This document shows, piece by piece, positions 35,342 to 46,700 of a stretch of DNA of 64,000 nt (its first letter is position 1; each line of letters begins with the position of its first letter). The position numbers were made by a program, and so were the translations under genes. The notes under the pieces are model-generated. The model saw only the letters and a program-made list of their open reading frames with translations. It did no database searches and was not told where the DNA came from. Source of the stretch: Agrypnia vestita (lineage: Eukaryota > Arthropoda > Insecta > Trichoptera > Phryganeidae); NCBI GenBank assembly GCA_016648135.1, contig JADDOH010000174.1, forward strand, positions 1 through 64,000. The letters are read 5' to 3'.

Positions 35342-36412
35342 GTGGCGGGAGGGAAAAGATCGCACAAGCGCGATTCGAGTGACTCGTCTTCTAAGATTGA
35401 CGATAGGAAAACGTCCCACTCCCGCGATCTCCGGAGGTTGTCTCGGCAAATCAGAGATTTGCAGAGAATAGTGATGAGGCGTGAAATGCCAGAGAGAATG
35501 GAGCACGAGTCCGACGCCTCTGGCGTGTCGCAAGATGCACCCTCCGCGAGCCAAGATAACCACCATCCGAGCCAGGTGGTGTTTCAGATGCCAGCCCCTG
35601 CGACAGAATTGGCCGAGCCGCGAAATCCGAGACCGTCGGCTCACACGCTCGCAGCGATTGAAGGCCTGCAAAGATTCAACTCGGCAGAATGGTCAGATGT
35701 GCGCTACACTAAAACGCTTAAGGCCTATGTAGCGGAGCCGGGCTTCAAGGATTTGGAGCCGAATATCGAGCTGACAGCGATGAACGCTTCGTCGACGCAA
35801 TTGGCGGCGACAGAGAGGGTGCTTGCGGCCACTGCACACGCTGTGCTCAAGGAGCGGGATGTCCTCCAAAACAGTCTCCAGAGGCTTATCGATTGGGCTC
35901 ACGACGATTCGCAGGAGTTTACTCCTGAGAACCTTGTGAAAAAGGTTGAGAATATATTCGAAGGGCAGAGCGACTTCAACCGCTGTTCTGACAAGCTTCT
36001 GCAAATAGTTTGCGGCAAGAGAGCGGAAGTGATCGAGTCTCGGCGTACCCGCTTCTTGCAGGAGCTGAGGAACAAACACGAGGCGCAATCATTGTCCAAA
36101 ATCCCTCCGAGCAACAGCCATTTGTTTGAAGAAAAGGTTTTCTCCACAGAGCTGCAGAGGCTCGGTGGCGTAGCCAAATTATTCAGAATGCCAACCCCTT
36201 CTGGTCATCCGACACTTGCTCGTTCCAGTGTTAGGGAGAACTTGGCAGTAGCTGTGAGGCAGGAGTCTACATCTAACAAGCGACCTTCCGTTGGTGGGAC
36301 CTTTCGTGGGCCATTTCGTACCCAGCGGGCAGACCCTGGACGAAATCCCCAAATGTATCCATCGAATCAGAGAGGAAGGCCACAAGCCTACGGCCGACCC
36401 GCGCGAGGGTAG
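35342..36412 (+). pseudogene. DIRS-like retrotransposon gag frame
   Basis: A 356-residue open frame: basic Ser/Arg-rich start (MAGGKRSHKRDSSDSSSKI), a coiled region (LRRLSRQIRDLQRIVMRR), a conserved-looking middle (GFKDLEPNIELTAMN), and a Gly/Arg/Pro-rich end (RGRPQAYGRPARG). Another frame then starts with FRAGWLVEYLQKWQ, like the start of the pol region in DIRS-type elements, and is cut after about 30 residues. GC content is clearly higher than the surroundings. No tyrosine recombinase is present. Confidence 0.55.
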
Positions 36413-36532
36413 ACCTCGCGCCGTCGCCCCAATAACAAATGACGATTTCCGAGCGGGATGGTTAGTGGAATATCTTCAGAAATGGCAGGACCTTCACGCA
36501 CCCACCGTCATTCTAAAGATGATAACAGGATC

Positions 36533-36660
36533 GACTGATGGCTCGATGCTTGGTTTTGCAATTTATCAAGGAGCTAAAACTACTTTTGGAGACTTGCCAT
36601 TAGGTGTTGGTCCACCCAATAACTGTAATAATAATAATAATAAAGTTTTCTTTCCGCCGA
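36533..36660 (+). pseudogene. piggyBac-type transposase fragment, copy 2
   Basis: 36537-36643 repeats 34833-34935 in the same orientation with about 5 substitutions (TDGSMLGFAIYQGAKTTFG). The two copies bracket the DIRS-like gag. Confidence 0.75.
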
Positions 36661-37831
36661 AGAGGTGTAAAGCAAATTTTTTAATTTTTTTGTCAAATGC
36701 GTGTAGCCAATATTCCAATTTCTGACCCTATTCTCATCGAGAAAGGACGATCACTGGTCAATGAAGGGTGAATTGATGATGAGTGAATTTGGGGCCTCTG
36801 ATGGTAGGCTCCACAGATTCAATATTACACGCCTGTCGATATGTGGCAAAGGCCAAAAAGTTGACGAAACAGGTGGTAAATTGGTTAAAGAATTCCAAAG
36901 TTTTACAAAAATATCAAACTCAAGATATGTACAATATGGATGAATCTGTTTTTTTTTATAACCTACTACCTGAGAGAATATTGGCTATAAAACGTGAAAT
37001 TTGCTAAGGCGGGAAAAGAAATAAGAAGTGCGTTACAGTGGCCCTCTGCACTAACCCAAATGGGTCAGATAAGGGGAAGCCCCTGGCGATTGCAAAATTT
37101 GCAAGTGTTTCAAAAATATAAATTTTAAACATGTTGGTGTGACTTAGGACTTTAACAAAAAATCTTGGATGACAAGAAAAATTTTTAGTAACTGGGCAAT
37201 TCGTTTTCAGCGGCATATGGCTGTGCATAACCGAAAGGTTCTTCTCACCTTGGATAACTGTACGGCCCGTTCAGTTCCTGAATTAAACACCACGAACGTG
37301 GAACCGCTATTTTTCCCTCCAAATACCACCTTCAGCCTCTTGACCAAGGGAATATTCAAAATTTTAAATTGCATTGCCGCCGAAAACTTGTAGGAGCCTG
37401 CATTGTACAAAGAATGGAAATTCACCAGAAAACATTATAAAGTGGAATGGGTTGGATGCATAACTGCTTCTTCGTGGAGAATGGTGCAGCCTCAGACAAT
37501 AGCCAATTGTTGAAGAAAAAGCGGATTATTTTCCTCGGAAGGAGTAGATATTCCAGAAATGAAAGTGGAGGACTCACTGGCATGTTTTCCGGAAAATGAT
37601 TATATAACAATGCCCGAGTTTAAAGATCTCTTCATCAATGATAACTTGGTAACTTCAAGCATCAGTGACCAAGTGGAAATCGGGGTCTCAGAGAATATTG
37701 AGATGCAGCTAGGAAATTTCAGCAGCGACTCAGAGGAGGATTCTAATCTTACAAATTCTCAGAATGGACCACCTAGGGCAGAAGTTTTAAAGGCTCTTGA
37801 AGTAATACAGAAACATTTAGCTACCATGTAA
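36660..37831 (+). pseudogene. Tigger/pogo transposase, multiply frameshifted
   Basis: It contains IEKGRSLVNEG-like N-terminal binding-domain sequence (about 36740), DMYNMDESVFFYNLLPER (first catalytic Asp, about 36920), VLLTLDNCTARSVPELN (second Asp) and FFPPNTTFSLLTKGI, where the usual QPLDQG third Asp motif reads LLTKGI. The last frame (37559-37831) has an acidic C-terminus. At least four frame breaks. Confidence 0.8.
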
Positions 37832-38146
37832 GACCACATTGTAATAAATAGTGCCCCTGTACCAAATAGACGTGGGTACAACCCGTTCAGTAACAGGATA
37901 TGTATCTTCATATCCATACCACCAAAAAGAACGGGTTTAAAAGACCCGTTCATTCAATGATATAGTTCACTTGGCTCAATCGGTCTTTGGTTGGTCTTTG
38001 ACACATCGTTCAATCTTTGGTAGAACACCGAGATGAATTTTTCAAGGAATTACATATCTAATACGAAGTAAAAAGATTTTCAGCAAAAGGGCTACTACAA
38101 TTCTATTACAACTAAAAATACGCCAAACCATTTGAATATTTTTTTG

Positions 38147-38330
38147 TTAACCCCTAGAGTGTGGGAGACTACAATAGCAGCTCGAGAAATTTTGTCCTGC
38201 GGGACGGGAGACTACATATGCAGCTCAGACAAAATGTTCATTTTCATCTTCAATTATCACGTAAATTTGTCACTAAAAGACTGAAGTAAAAATGTTCAAT
38301 CAATAGCTTCATGTATTTTCTGTGGCCTGA
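38147..38330 (+). mobile_element. piggyBac left end
   Basis: TTAA (38147-38150) is followed by CCCCTAGAGTGTGGGAGACT, and a second GGGAGACTAC lies 40 bases on: a piggyBac-type terminal and subterminal repeat. It may belong to the transposase at 39852, but I did not find the matching right end. Confidence 0.6.
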
Positions 38331-39851
38331 TGAATGTAGATCATCATTTTTATAAGAAGATTTAAATATACTTGCTTTTTTTGTTAGTTGTATCCGTAAA
38401 AATTTCACAGCGCGGAATGGCCGACACACAGTTGCGTGCGCGATTCGCTGTGTTGAGGTCGCCGCTTTACGTACACGTTGTGACGTAGCAACCTTTGTTC
38501 GTCACACCTCTTCGTGAAACCTCTGAAGAAATGAATTTATCGATCCCCGCACCAACGATCTGCACCAAAAATTGATTTCTAACCGCGTAGGTACCGCAAG
38601 CACTCTATGGAACAGAATAATGTCTTTGGTCTACTGCAGATAGTTTCACAGCGGTCGCGAACGGCGGGGACGAGATTACAAAATGGCGCATTCGGTATCT
38701 GACACTTCAGCATGCAAGATGTGAACTTTTTCTGTGAACCCTCGTGTTAATAGAGGGTTTTTCCACGGGAGCGCTTCGCGCCATGGCCAGGTGACGCAGC
38801 ATGGAGTGAAAGGTGAATCCATTGCAACGCCTGGGGGGCAGCTGCAGAGGTGATGTTCCGGTAATCATCTGCATCGGCCGCCCAAAGCCTCGGGGTGGGG
38901 TTGTTCTCTGGACCCTTAAGGGAGCAATCCTCCTCAGATGCGAGGCCAGCAAAATAAAGACCACGACTTGCCTGGTATTCAAATTCTCTCTAATAATCAA
39001 TTTCACATCACGCCTGGAGCGAGCTGCGTGTTATCTGACTCCGTAAATACAAGAACATGTGCATCAGGTCGAGCGGTTTTAGAAAAAAGGAACATTGCTA
39101 AGCACGTGCGGAAGCGGTGTTTGTGCCAGACTATTGTAGCTTCATTGTTTTAAATGTGATATAGAAATTTTGCCCAGATGTTCATTAATTTGCAGAATGT
39201 GAATACCACGCCCCGACACCTGCGCTGCGTCACCGCAAGTAGTATAAAAGTATTTAGTTCCACTGTCTTTTCCCTCCATGTATGACGCGGCCGCTAGCGC
39301 TGATGTCGAGGCGTGGTAAATTAAATCTTCGCCTCAATTTATTGTAAAGAAAAGGGTTTCAATGTGCAAAATTCCCAAAAACACTTCATAAAAAAAATTG
39401 TCACCTTCTGTGGCATTATTAAGTTCTGTTTAAAATTTATTTGAATAAATTCCCCTTCATCTAAATAATGTTTCGTTGTATTACCCTAGTCATTGAACTG
39501 TTGCAACTTAAAATAAGTTAAAGGGAGAGACAGCTGAAGTGCGATGTACACGACACCGGAAGTACCCTGAGTTTAAATTGTGGAAGTAAGGTGAGTCCGA
39601 TTCTTCTCCGACTGAGCGAGGCTGGTGGCGACGAGGAGTTCTGTTGGGAGCAACAGAACTTCACGTCGTAACGTATTTGATGTTAGTGTTTGTTTATCTT
39701 CGGGTGACTGTTATTTTGTGAGATAGGATTCGGCGCGTTGATTTATTTACCACTTGTTTTTGTTTTAATTTTACGTTTATAAACATTTAGTTGATAAAGG
39801 ATACTTCGAGATTGTGACTTGTGAGCTTTCGTGTTACCCTTTGTTTCATAA
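38331..39851. other. Unassigned DNA between piggyBac end and transposase
   Basis: A GC-richer stretch at 38640-39130 has open frames on both strands with no recognised motif. 39540-39840 may be the promoter and leader of the piggyBac transposase. Confidence 0.3.
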
Positions 39852-41602
39852 TTGATATTTATTACTTCAACAATGAATGACGAAGAGGTAGAACAGTATC
39901 TTATAGACATCGATTCTGATTACTCTACGAGTGACGATGAAGATTACATACCGGACAATTTAGAGGATCAAGGTGATAATTTAGAAGAGAGTGATAGTGA
40001 AGTTGACATTTTTGAAGAACTAGTTACAGATCCCGCGACAGAAATATGCTCGAGGAATTTCTCGTCTCAGTGGAACAGTGGTAGTAGCTTTAATCCAATA
40101 GTGCATGATTGTTGATTGAAAATCAACAATCTGGATTGAGAAATTGCCAATTAAATGAAGCTAGTCAAGAACTTGATTATTCTGAACTATTTTAAGCCGA
40201 GATATAGTAAGCAATGTAACAAAGGAAACCAATCGGTATATCGATCAAGTTAAAGCCAAAAAAATATTTCCTCCGCACTCTCAAATGCATAAATGGAAGA
40301 ACGTGAGTGTTGAAGAAATTTATATATTTTTCGCACTGACCATGCTTATGGTTAGAAGTAAGAAAAGTAAGATCAGCCAATACTGGACTACCGATAAACT
40401 TATTACATCTACAATTTTTGGTGATACAATGTCGCGGATTGTTATCTAGCTACCCTCAGCATGCTTCACTTTTCTGATAATGAAAAACAAGCAAAAGACG
40501 ACACTATTCATAAAATAAGAGACTTTGTTAATTCTGTGTGTAACAATTTCAAAAAACATTTCTATCCTTCAAAAAATTTGTGTGTCGATGAGTCGATTGT
40601 TTTATTTAAAGGTAGATTATGCATAACGCAATATCTCCCGGCAAAAATACACAAAACTATTTGTTATGTGCGATTGTGATACGGGCTTAGTTTTACAATT
40701 CGTTATTTATTGTGGTGCAAAAACAAAACTACCAGTTAATCATGTAGATGAAATGTTGTCGAAACAGCTGGGGGTTTCAGGAAAAGTAGTAGTTTCATTA
40801 TTAGAAGACTATCTGGGAAAAGGGCACACCATTTATATGGATAACTGGTACACAAGTCTAGCGCTATTTGATTATTTGCATAGTCAAAAAACCAATGCCT
40901 GCGGGACGGTCAAGAAAAACAGGAAAAGAATGCCGACGTTTAGAGACCTACCAAAAGGCGAAACAGACTCTAAGGCATCTGGGTGTTTACTAGCTATAAA
41001 ATGGAATGACAAGAGAGAGGTTCACATGCTAAGAACTGCACAAGATGCGTCCGTATTGGAAACGGGAAAAGTGAATTATAAAACTAAAGTTCCCATTGTA
41101 AAGTCATCATGTGTAGTGAACTATAACAAGCATATGGGGGCTGTCGATAGGTCCGATATGCTAATATCATTTGTAGAGTGCGTTAGAAAAACCATTAAAT
41201 GGTATAAAAAAATCGCATTTCGCACAATCGATGTTGTTTTAATAAATGCTCATGCAATGCACAAATATGTAACAAAAAAAGATGTGTGCTTGAATGACTT
41301 TCATTTGGAAGTTATAAGGCAACTTCTACAAAAATATCATAATCCGGAGTCAACGTCAAGATCAAGACAAGGTGCTGACTATCCTCTCAGAATAAGTTCT
41401 TGACATTTTCTCTCGAATATTCCACTAACACAAAATTCCAAGAGAGATTCTGTCTATCGGCGGTGTTACGTGTGTACGAACACTTCGCGGAAGCCTAAAA
41501 GACGAGTTTCGACTCGGTATTGGTGTAGTGATTGTGGAATTGCCTTATGCCCGACAACATGTTTTAAAGATTATCACACTATCCAACATTTTTAATAAAA
41601 AA
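39852..41602 (+). pseudogene. piggyBac transposase, nearly complete with few breaks
   Basis: Starts near MNDEEVEQYLIDIDSDYSTS (39873) with an acidic N-terminus. After breaks it runs through CVDESIVLFKGRLCITQYL (first Asp), IYMDNWYTSLAL (second Asp) and MGAVDRSDM (third Asp). A stop at 41401 precedes an intact-looking Cys-rich end (CYVC...YWCSDCGIALCPTTCF). All three catalytic acids are present. The breaks are near 40110 (a small palindrome, 40107-40132), 40190, 40447, 40660 and 41401. This is the best preserved piggyBac in the window. Confidence 0.9.
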
Positions 41603-41828
41603 CTGTCCGGCCCTGCAGTTGTGTGGTTACCGTAAACAATGCGGACAGGACCGCGCTTGTGTTTGTGTTTTAGCCAGGATAATTATTGAGTGCGTACATA
41701 AAATTTATTTGTTTACAATACACGATATGACAATGATTTCTTTTATGATTGAATAACATACTCAAAAGTATAATCTTGATGGTTACTAAAGTTCTTTTTT
41801 AATAGACCTTAGAATAAACATTCTGTGG

Positions 41829-42450
41829 ATGATTATTTTCATGGTGTTTAAGAATAAAATTCCGGGTGACGCATGGGTGCAGGGATTTTTGGCTAGACAT
41901 GCAGATGAATTGAGTGTAAGAACTACACAAAATATTTCTAAAGCGAGAGCTGAAAAGGGATCACAAGAAATAGCTGGTTATTTTGAGAATTTAAGCATCA
42001 CTTTGAAAGACATACCTGCAACCAATATAATAAACTTTGATGAGACAAATCTGTCTGATGATCCCGGATCTTCCAAAGGTATATTTCTACGTGGAGTGAG
42101 ATATCCAGAAAGAATAGCCAATTACACCAAAGGAAACATATCTCTTATGTTTACAGCTATTGCGAGCGGTCAGTGCTTGCCTTTATATGTTGTCTATAAA
42201 GCAACAAACTTATATTCTGAATGGATTACTGGAGGGCCGCCTGGAACCAGATACAATTGTTCAAAATCAGGATGGTTCCACAGTTATTTGAAAATTACAT
42301 TGAAAAGATAATCATCCCATGGGCCCAAGAGACTCCAGTGGCTAAAGTTGTAAATTGCGATAACTTATCTAGTCATTTGAGTGTGAAAGCAGAAAAACCC
42401 CTGACAGCGTGTACTTTTCATTGGAAAACATTGAAAGATTCGTAGAATAT
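41829..42450 (+). pseudogene. pogo/Jerky-type DDE transposase fragment
   Basis: The frame reads WVQGFLARHADELSVRTTQN (end of the CENP-B-like binding domain), NIINFDETNLSDDPG (first Asp) and TGGPPGTRYNCSKSGWF. After a shift at about 42290 it has AKVVNCDNLSSHLS (second Asp; the family usually has a histidine nearby). The third acid and the C-terminus are lost. Confidence 0.8.
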
Positions 42451-42900
42451 TTGGGTTTTAATGGTGTTTTGCCACACACTTTCTGGGTTATAGTAACCCT
42501 TTACGAACTCCAAAATCTAATGGTCTCGCGTCTAATCTCCTATGATTACGGACAACATTGTACTGTGATCATTGTTAATAACGTCTGCTGAGATGGCTTC
42601 TCCACAGGACTCCCTTAAATGGAAGAAAGAAACGGCAGTCCAAGGAACTCACTTGTACGTACCCCTCCTACTCATCCGGAAATGCGAGGAAGTTTGTCAG
42701 CTCTGTCCCCCGACGTGTCCCGGTTAGAACTTCTACTGAATACCATCTTCTAGGGAACCACCCAGGAGATAATACCCTTGTAATGATTAGAAACCTATGT
42801 AAAGCTTCGGAGGCAATCGTTACCGAGGGAAAATCTAAATTAAATAAACTTGACTTGAATCCCTCGAAATGTTCTTGAGTATTTTTCACATGCAAAAAGA
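42451..42900. other. Unassigned DNA
   Basis: No recognisable gene. A 75-residue minus frame (42668-42895) has no known motif and may be 3' sequence of a retroelement. Confidence 0.3.
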
Positions 42901-42902
42901 AT

Positions 42903-43494
42903 ATAATATTATTATTATTATTGATAATGGGCAGGCAGCTTAAGCTGATAGGCCCATATCACTGTCTCTCATTTGAATATCCAGCCTATTCTTAAACTGA
43001 TTGACACTGGCTGCAGACACAACGCCTTCAGGCAAACTATTCCACATATTGACCACTCTATTGCTTAATGCATGCTTTCTTGGGTTACACGAGAACCGAG
43101 ACTTGTTCAACTTCAGGTGATGTCCTCGAAGGCCCACATTAGTGTTAAATGCAAACATATCTGTCATATTGGGAATATTGTAGTAGCCCGATAGAATCTT
43201 GAATGTCTCGATGAGGTCACCTCTTGCTCGTCGCTCCTGAAGAGTAGGCAGTTTCAATACTCTCAGCCTTTCCGCATATTCCAGGTTTTTAAGACCCAAG
43301 GGCAATTTTGGGGCTCGTCTCTGAACATTTTCCAGTAAAACTACATCTTTAGCAAAATATGGATTCCAGATCTGAGAGGCATATTCGAGGAGAGGCCTCA
43401 CATATGTCTTATAAATAGTTGTGAATAGTGGTACTGTCAGGTGTTGGAATGATCTTCTCACTAAATACAAAATAGAGTTAGCCTTCTTAACCAC
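42903..43494 (-). pseudogene. CR1/Jockey-type retrotransposon, C-terminal end
   Basis: A 184-residue open frame with YKTYVRPLLEYASQIWNPY and LQERRARGDLIETFKIL, the conserved C-terminus after the RT domain in CR1/Jockey-like elements. It ends FKNRLDIQMRDSDMG. A (TAA)n-type tail lies at 42903-42925, as expected for the 3' end on this strand. 5'-truncated. Confidence 0.85.
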
Positions 43495-43520
43495 ACTCGC
43501 TATGTGCTCACACTTTATTC

Positions 43521-43542
43521 AACACACACACACACACACACA
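43521..43542. repeat. (CA)n microsatellite
   Basis: About eleven CA units next to the last SORL1-like exon. Confidence 0.9.
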
Positions 43543-43570
43543 AATTAGATACATAAAGATTAATAATCAC

Positions 43571-43718
43571 CTTCTGTTATATTCCGTGATGATGTTGACA
43601 GGATCTTTAGTTAGTGGACCGAGTGCTGGCTTGACCAACCCCACAGTAAACAGGTACGAATCACACGCTTGGAGGTTCTCAATGAACATGGATGTGTTGG
43701 AGGTTATTAGGTGGGACT
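43571..43718 (-). CDS. SORL1-like exon: FN3 domain 4 end (last exon found)
   Basis: Reads [20 protein letters not shown] and onward, the second half of an FN3 domain. Of two adjacent AG acceptors, the one giving a start at 43718 keeps the frame. It ends in phase 2 at a GTGATT donor, so at least one more exon must follow downstream. Confidence 0.75.
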
Positions 43719-46700
43719 CTGGACAGAAAACATTCAAAGTTAATAAAAGCGGGCTCAAAATATTGCATTGAAACCTCTCTTGATACTCTTAAAAATAATA
43801 ATAATGTGTTCCCCTGATGGAGATTTGACTGGAATCTACCGCCTTAAAGAGGTTTTCAATGTACTTTAAAAACATGCTGATTACTCAGAAAGCAAAAGAG
43901 GAAAAACACATACGATAATGCTTTAATTTACCAATTTAGTATTTTATATCTAGCATATAAATAATACTCAAGTGGTAAGCGAATACAAACACGTATGGAG
44001 TCTAACAGAGCTAGTTCATAATACTTTTTAACAGGTGGATTCCCACCTAAATTACGAGTTGAAAATGTTTAAGCAATCTTGACCTACTATCTACAGTTAT
44101 GGAGATATGTACCATCAAAGTTAGCGTTAACTTTCAGTATTTATGACTTAATTTATGTAAAATGTTGAATTATCATTAAAGTAACTTATATAGAATATGA
44201 ATAATTCATTTTCTTCAATACAAGTCAAATGAAATTAAATAAACCTTGTATAAATTTAAATTAGATTTTTTAACAAAGTTTTTAATTTTTTTTTTGACTC
44301 GTATTGTATATATCGTTATCGTAAAAAATATTGAAAAAAAATGCAAACTTTGATGTTGCATATCTCCATAGCAGGGGTGTGCAGTGAGAACATTGAAGCA
44401 CAACTTTTTCCTAAGCATATATTTTGAAAAAATTTAAATAACTGATATTCCTATCGCAATGATTATTATAATAAAATAATTAAATAAAATTTGCTCTCTT
44501 TGTAGAAATTATAATATTATTCAGATTTTATTATTTCATAATATTCTGTTAGATAAATATTTAATTTCAATATTTTTTTTCCCAATATTTGTGTACACAA
44601 AATTACGCTTCCATGTTCTCGCCGCACGCACCTGCTCCGTAGCTATCGGTATTGACTGGTCTACCTGTTAAGTATCGTGGCCTAGCTCTGTTACACTGTG
44701 CATTCCGCACATCTTTTAAAAATGGGACCACAAAAAGAATTGGAGATTTAAATGAATGGTGTAGTTAGTCACCTTTAAACAATTGTTCCATCGTGAGCCC
44801 GTAGTGGACAGCATATTGTATATTGGATAATTTCTCCAGCGGCTTTCTCCAACTCAGGAGTACCGACGTATTGTTGACCAGGACCGCCTCCACTCCTTCC
44901 ACAGACGGCAGCGGCTTATCCAATGTGGACATGGACACGGTGGAGGGTCTGCCCATAATTTCATCTTTGAACGCTTGTACTTCAATTGTATAAGTAACAC
45001 CAGGACTTAAATCAAGTACTGAAAATAAAAATAATTCCAATATAAATTTGATACAAAGATTTTAAGCAATAAAAAATAAATTATGTGTAAAAATGGCTGC
45101 CGATTAATTATGTACAAATATTCATATTGAAGGTTGTGAAGATCGGAAATGGCTAACTTGAAACAGATGTTTTTTAAAAGTCATGTTTAAAAATATTGTC
45201 ACGAGATTGAAGGTTTTTCGAAAATTTCTTTTTGGAAAGATCCGGAAGTCGGTCGAATATTGCGAGCATCTCCGGGAAGATTTGAGAGATCGGGCTTCTT
45301 ATAAATTATATAACCATGGTCTCCAAAGTGGTGGTCCGTGAAAAAATTTTTCTAATTATATTTAACACAAAATTAATAGTGGTCCACCAGATTTAAAATT
45401 ATGAATTTAGTGGTCCGTGAGGTCATAAAGTTTGGTGACTTTTTTTTGGTGGTTTAAAAGGTTAAATAATGCACGAGAATTTTTTAAAAAGGGAGAATAC
45501 ATGTACAGTAAAAGCTCTTTAATACGAAATTCAGGGGACCGAAATTCAACAAAAAAATTCGAATTTCGAATTAGGGAAGTAGAATTAGTAGGAAGTTTTT
45601 AAACCATCAACACACTTTCTAAACATTTCCAAGTGTACAAACAAATGCATTTTTTAACATGTATTTTTATACACATTTATTTGGCCAATATTGCATTCAT
45701 TTTTGTCAGTTGTTTCAATAAAATTAAAATAATTTACTTTGATATGTGATCTTGAGACATCAATTCAATTTTAAAACAGAAAAAATGAAAACAGCAAATA
45801 TTGTACATCACTTCACTGCGCTTTTCAATTTTGGCGCGATTTTTTAGAATTGTTGAAATTGGAAATACCGAAAAGTCGAATTGGAGATACCATATTTTAC
45901 GCAATCTTGCCCTTATTTCTCAATTTTTCTGTCCACGTCTTTAATCAAATCCATTTTCATAGAAATAGTTAAAGTTTTGTACGCGCTGCGAACTGACGCC
46001 ATTTTAATTTGAAACGAAACACTAGTCAAAATAAAATGCGAAAATAACTAAAATCTAACACGTGAACGTAATAAAATGTCTAATATTCTTCACACTTATC
46101 AAATAACAAAAAATATATTAAAATCGTAAATGAAGAGACTAAAATATCGAAAGTTTTCACGGAAATCACAGATAAAAGCACAAAAAAAAAGTCAATGACA
46201 TAATGTTTTCACGCGATATATTTTCAATCTTAATAAAACACAAAGATGTAACAATTTAAAACTCCAAAACTGGCGACAAAACTTCAACTAATCTCGTCTT
46301 TTGGCGGGATATCATAAAACAGCAGTCATAAGGGTACGCGCGCACTAGCGTTTTTTCGCCGCGCGGCGAAAACAGCAGGCACACGCACTACGGCATAATG
46401 CCGCTAATCATTTACCGGCAGTTCTTTAAAATATTTGGTGAATTTAACGAAAAATTCTTCCAATATTATCGAATGAATAAAGAATGTTTTTATGAACTTT
46501 TAAAACTAGTTGGACCTTCTATCACATATAAAAATACTCCATTCAGAAATGTTTAATGTTTCTATCACTATATTCTTTTGAAGTGATATCATACAATGGT
46601 GGTCTTCTTTCAACTTTCGTAATTAGCATTTCAATATTAAAATCTTCATCTAGATCAGCAGAATTATTGCTTGTAGCCCATTGTTCTTTCACATAAAATA

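Noticed and set aside
5072..43718. Treating the 6665-402 gene as the 3' end of the SORL1-like gene
   Set aside because: Joining the 43571 donor (phase 2) to the 6665 acceptor gives an immediate stop, and the encoded protein has no membrane segment or SORL1-like tail.
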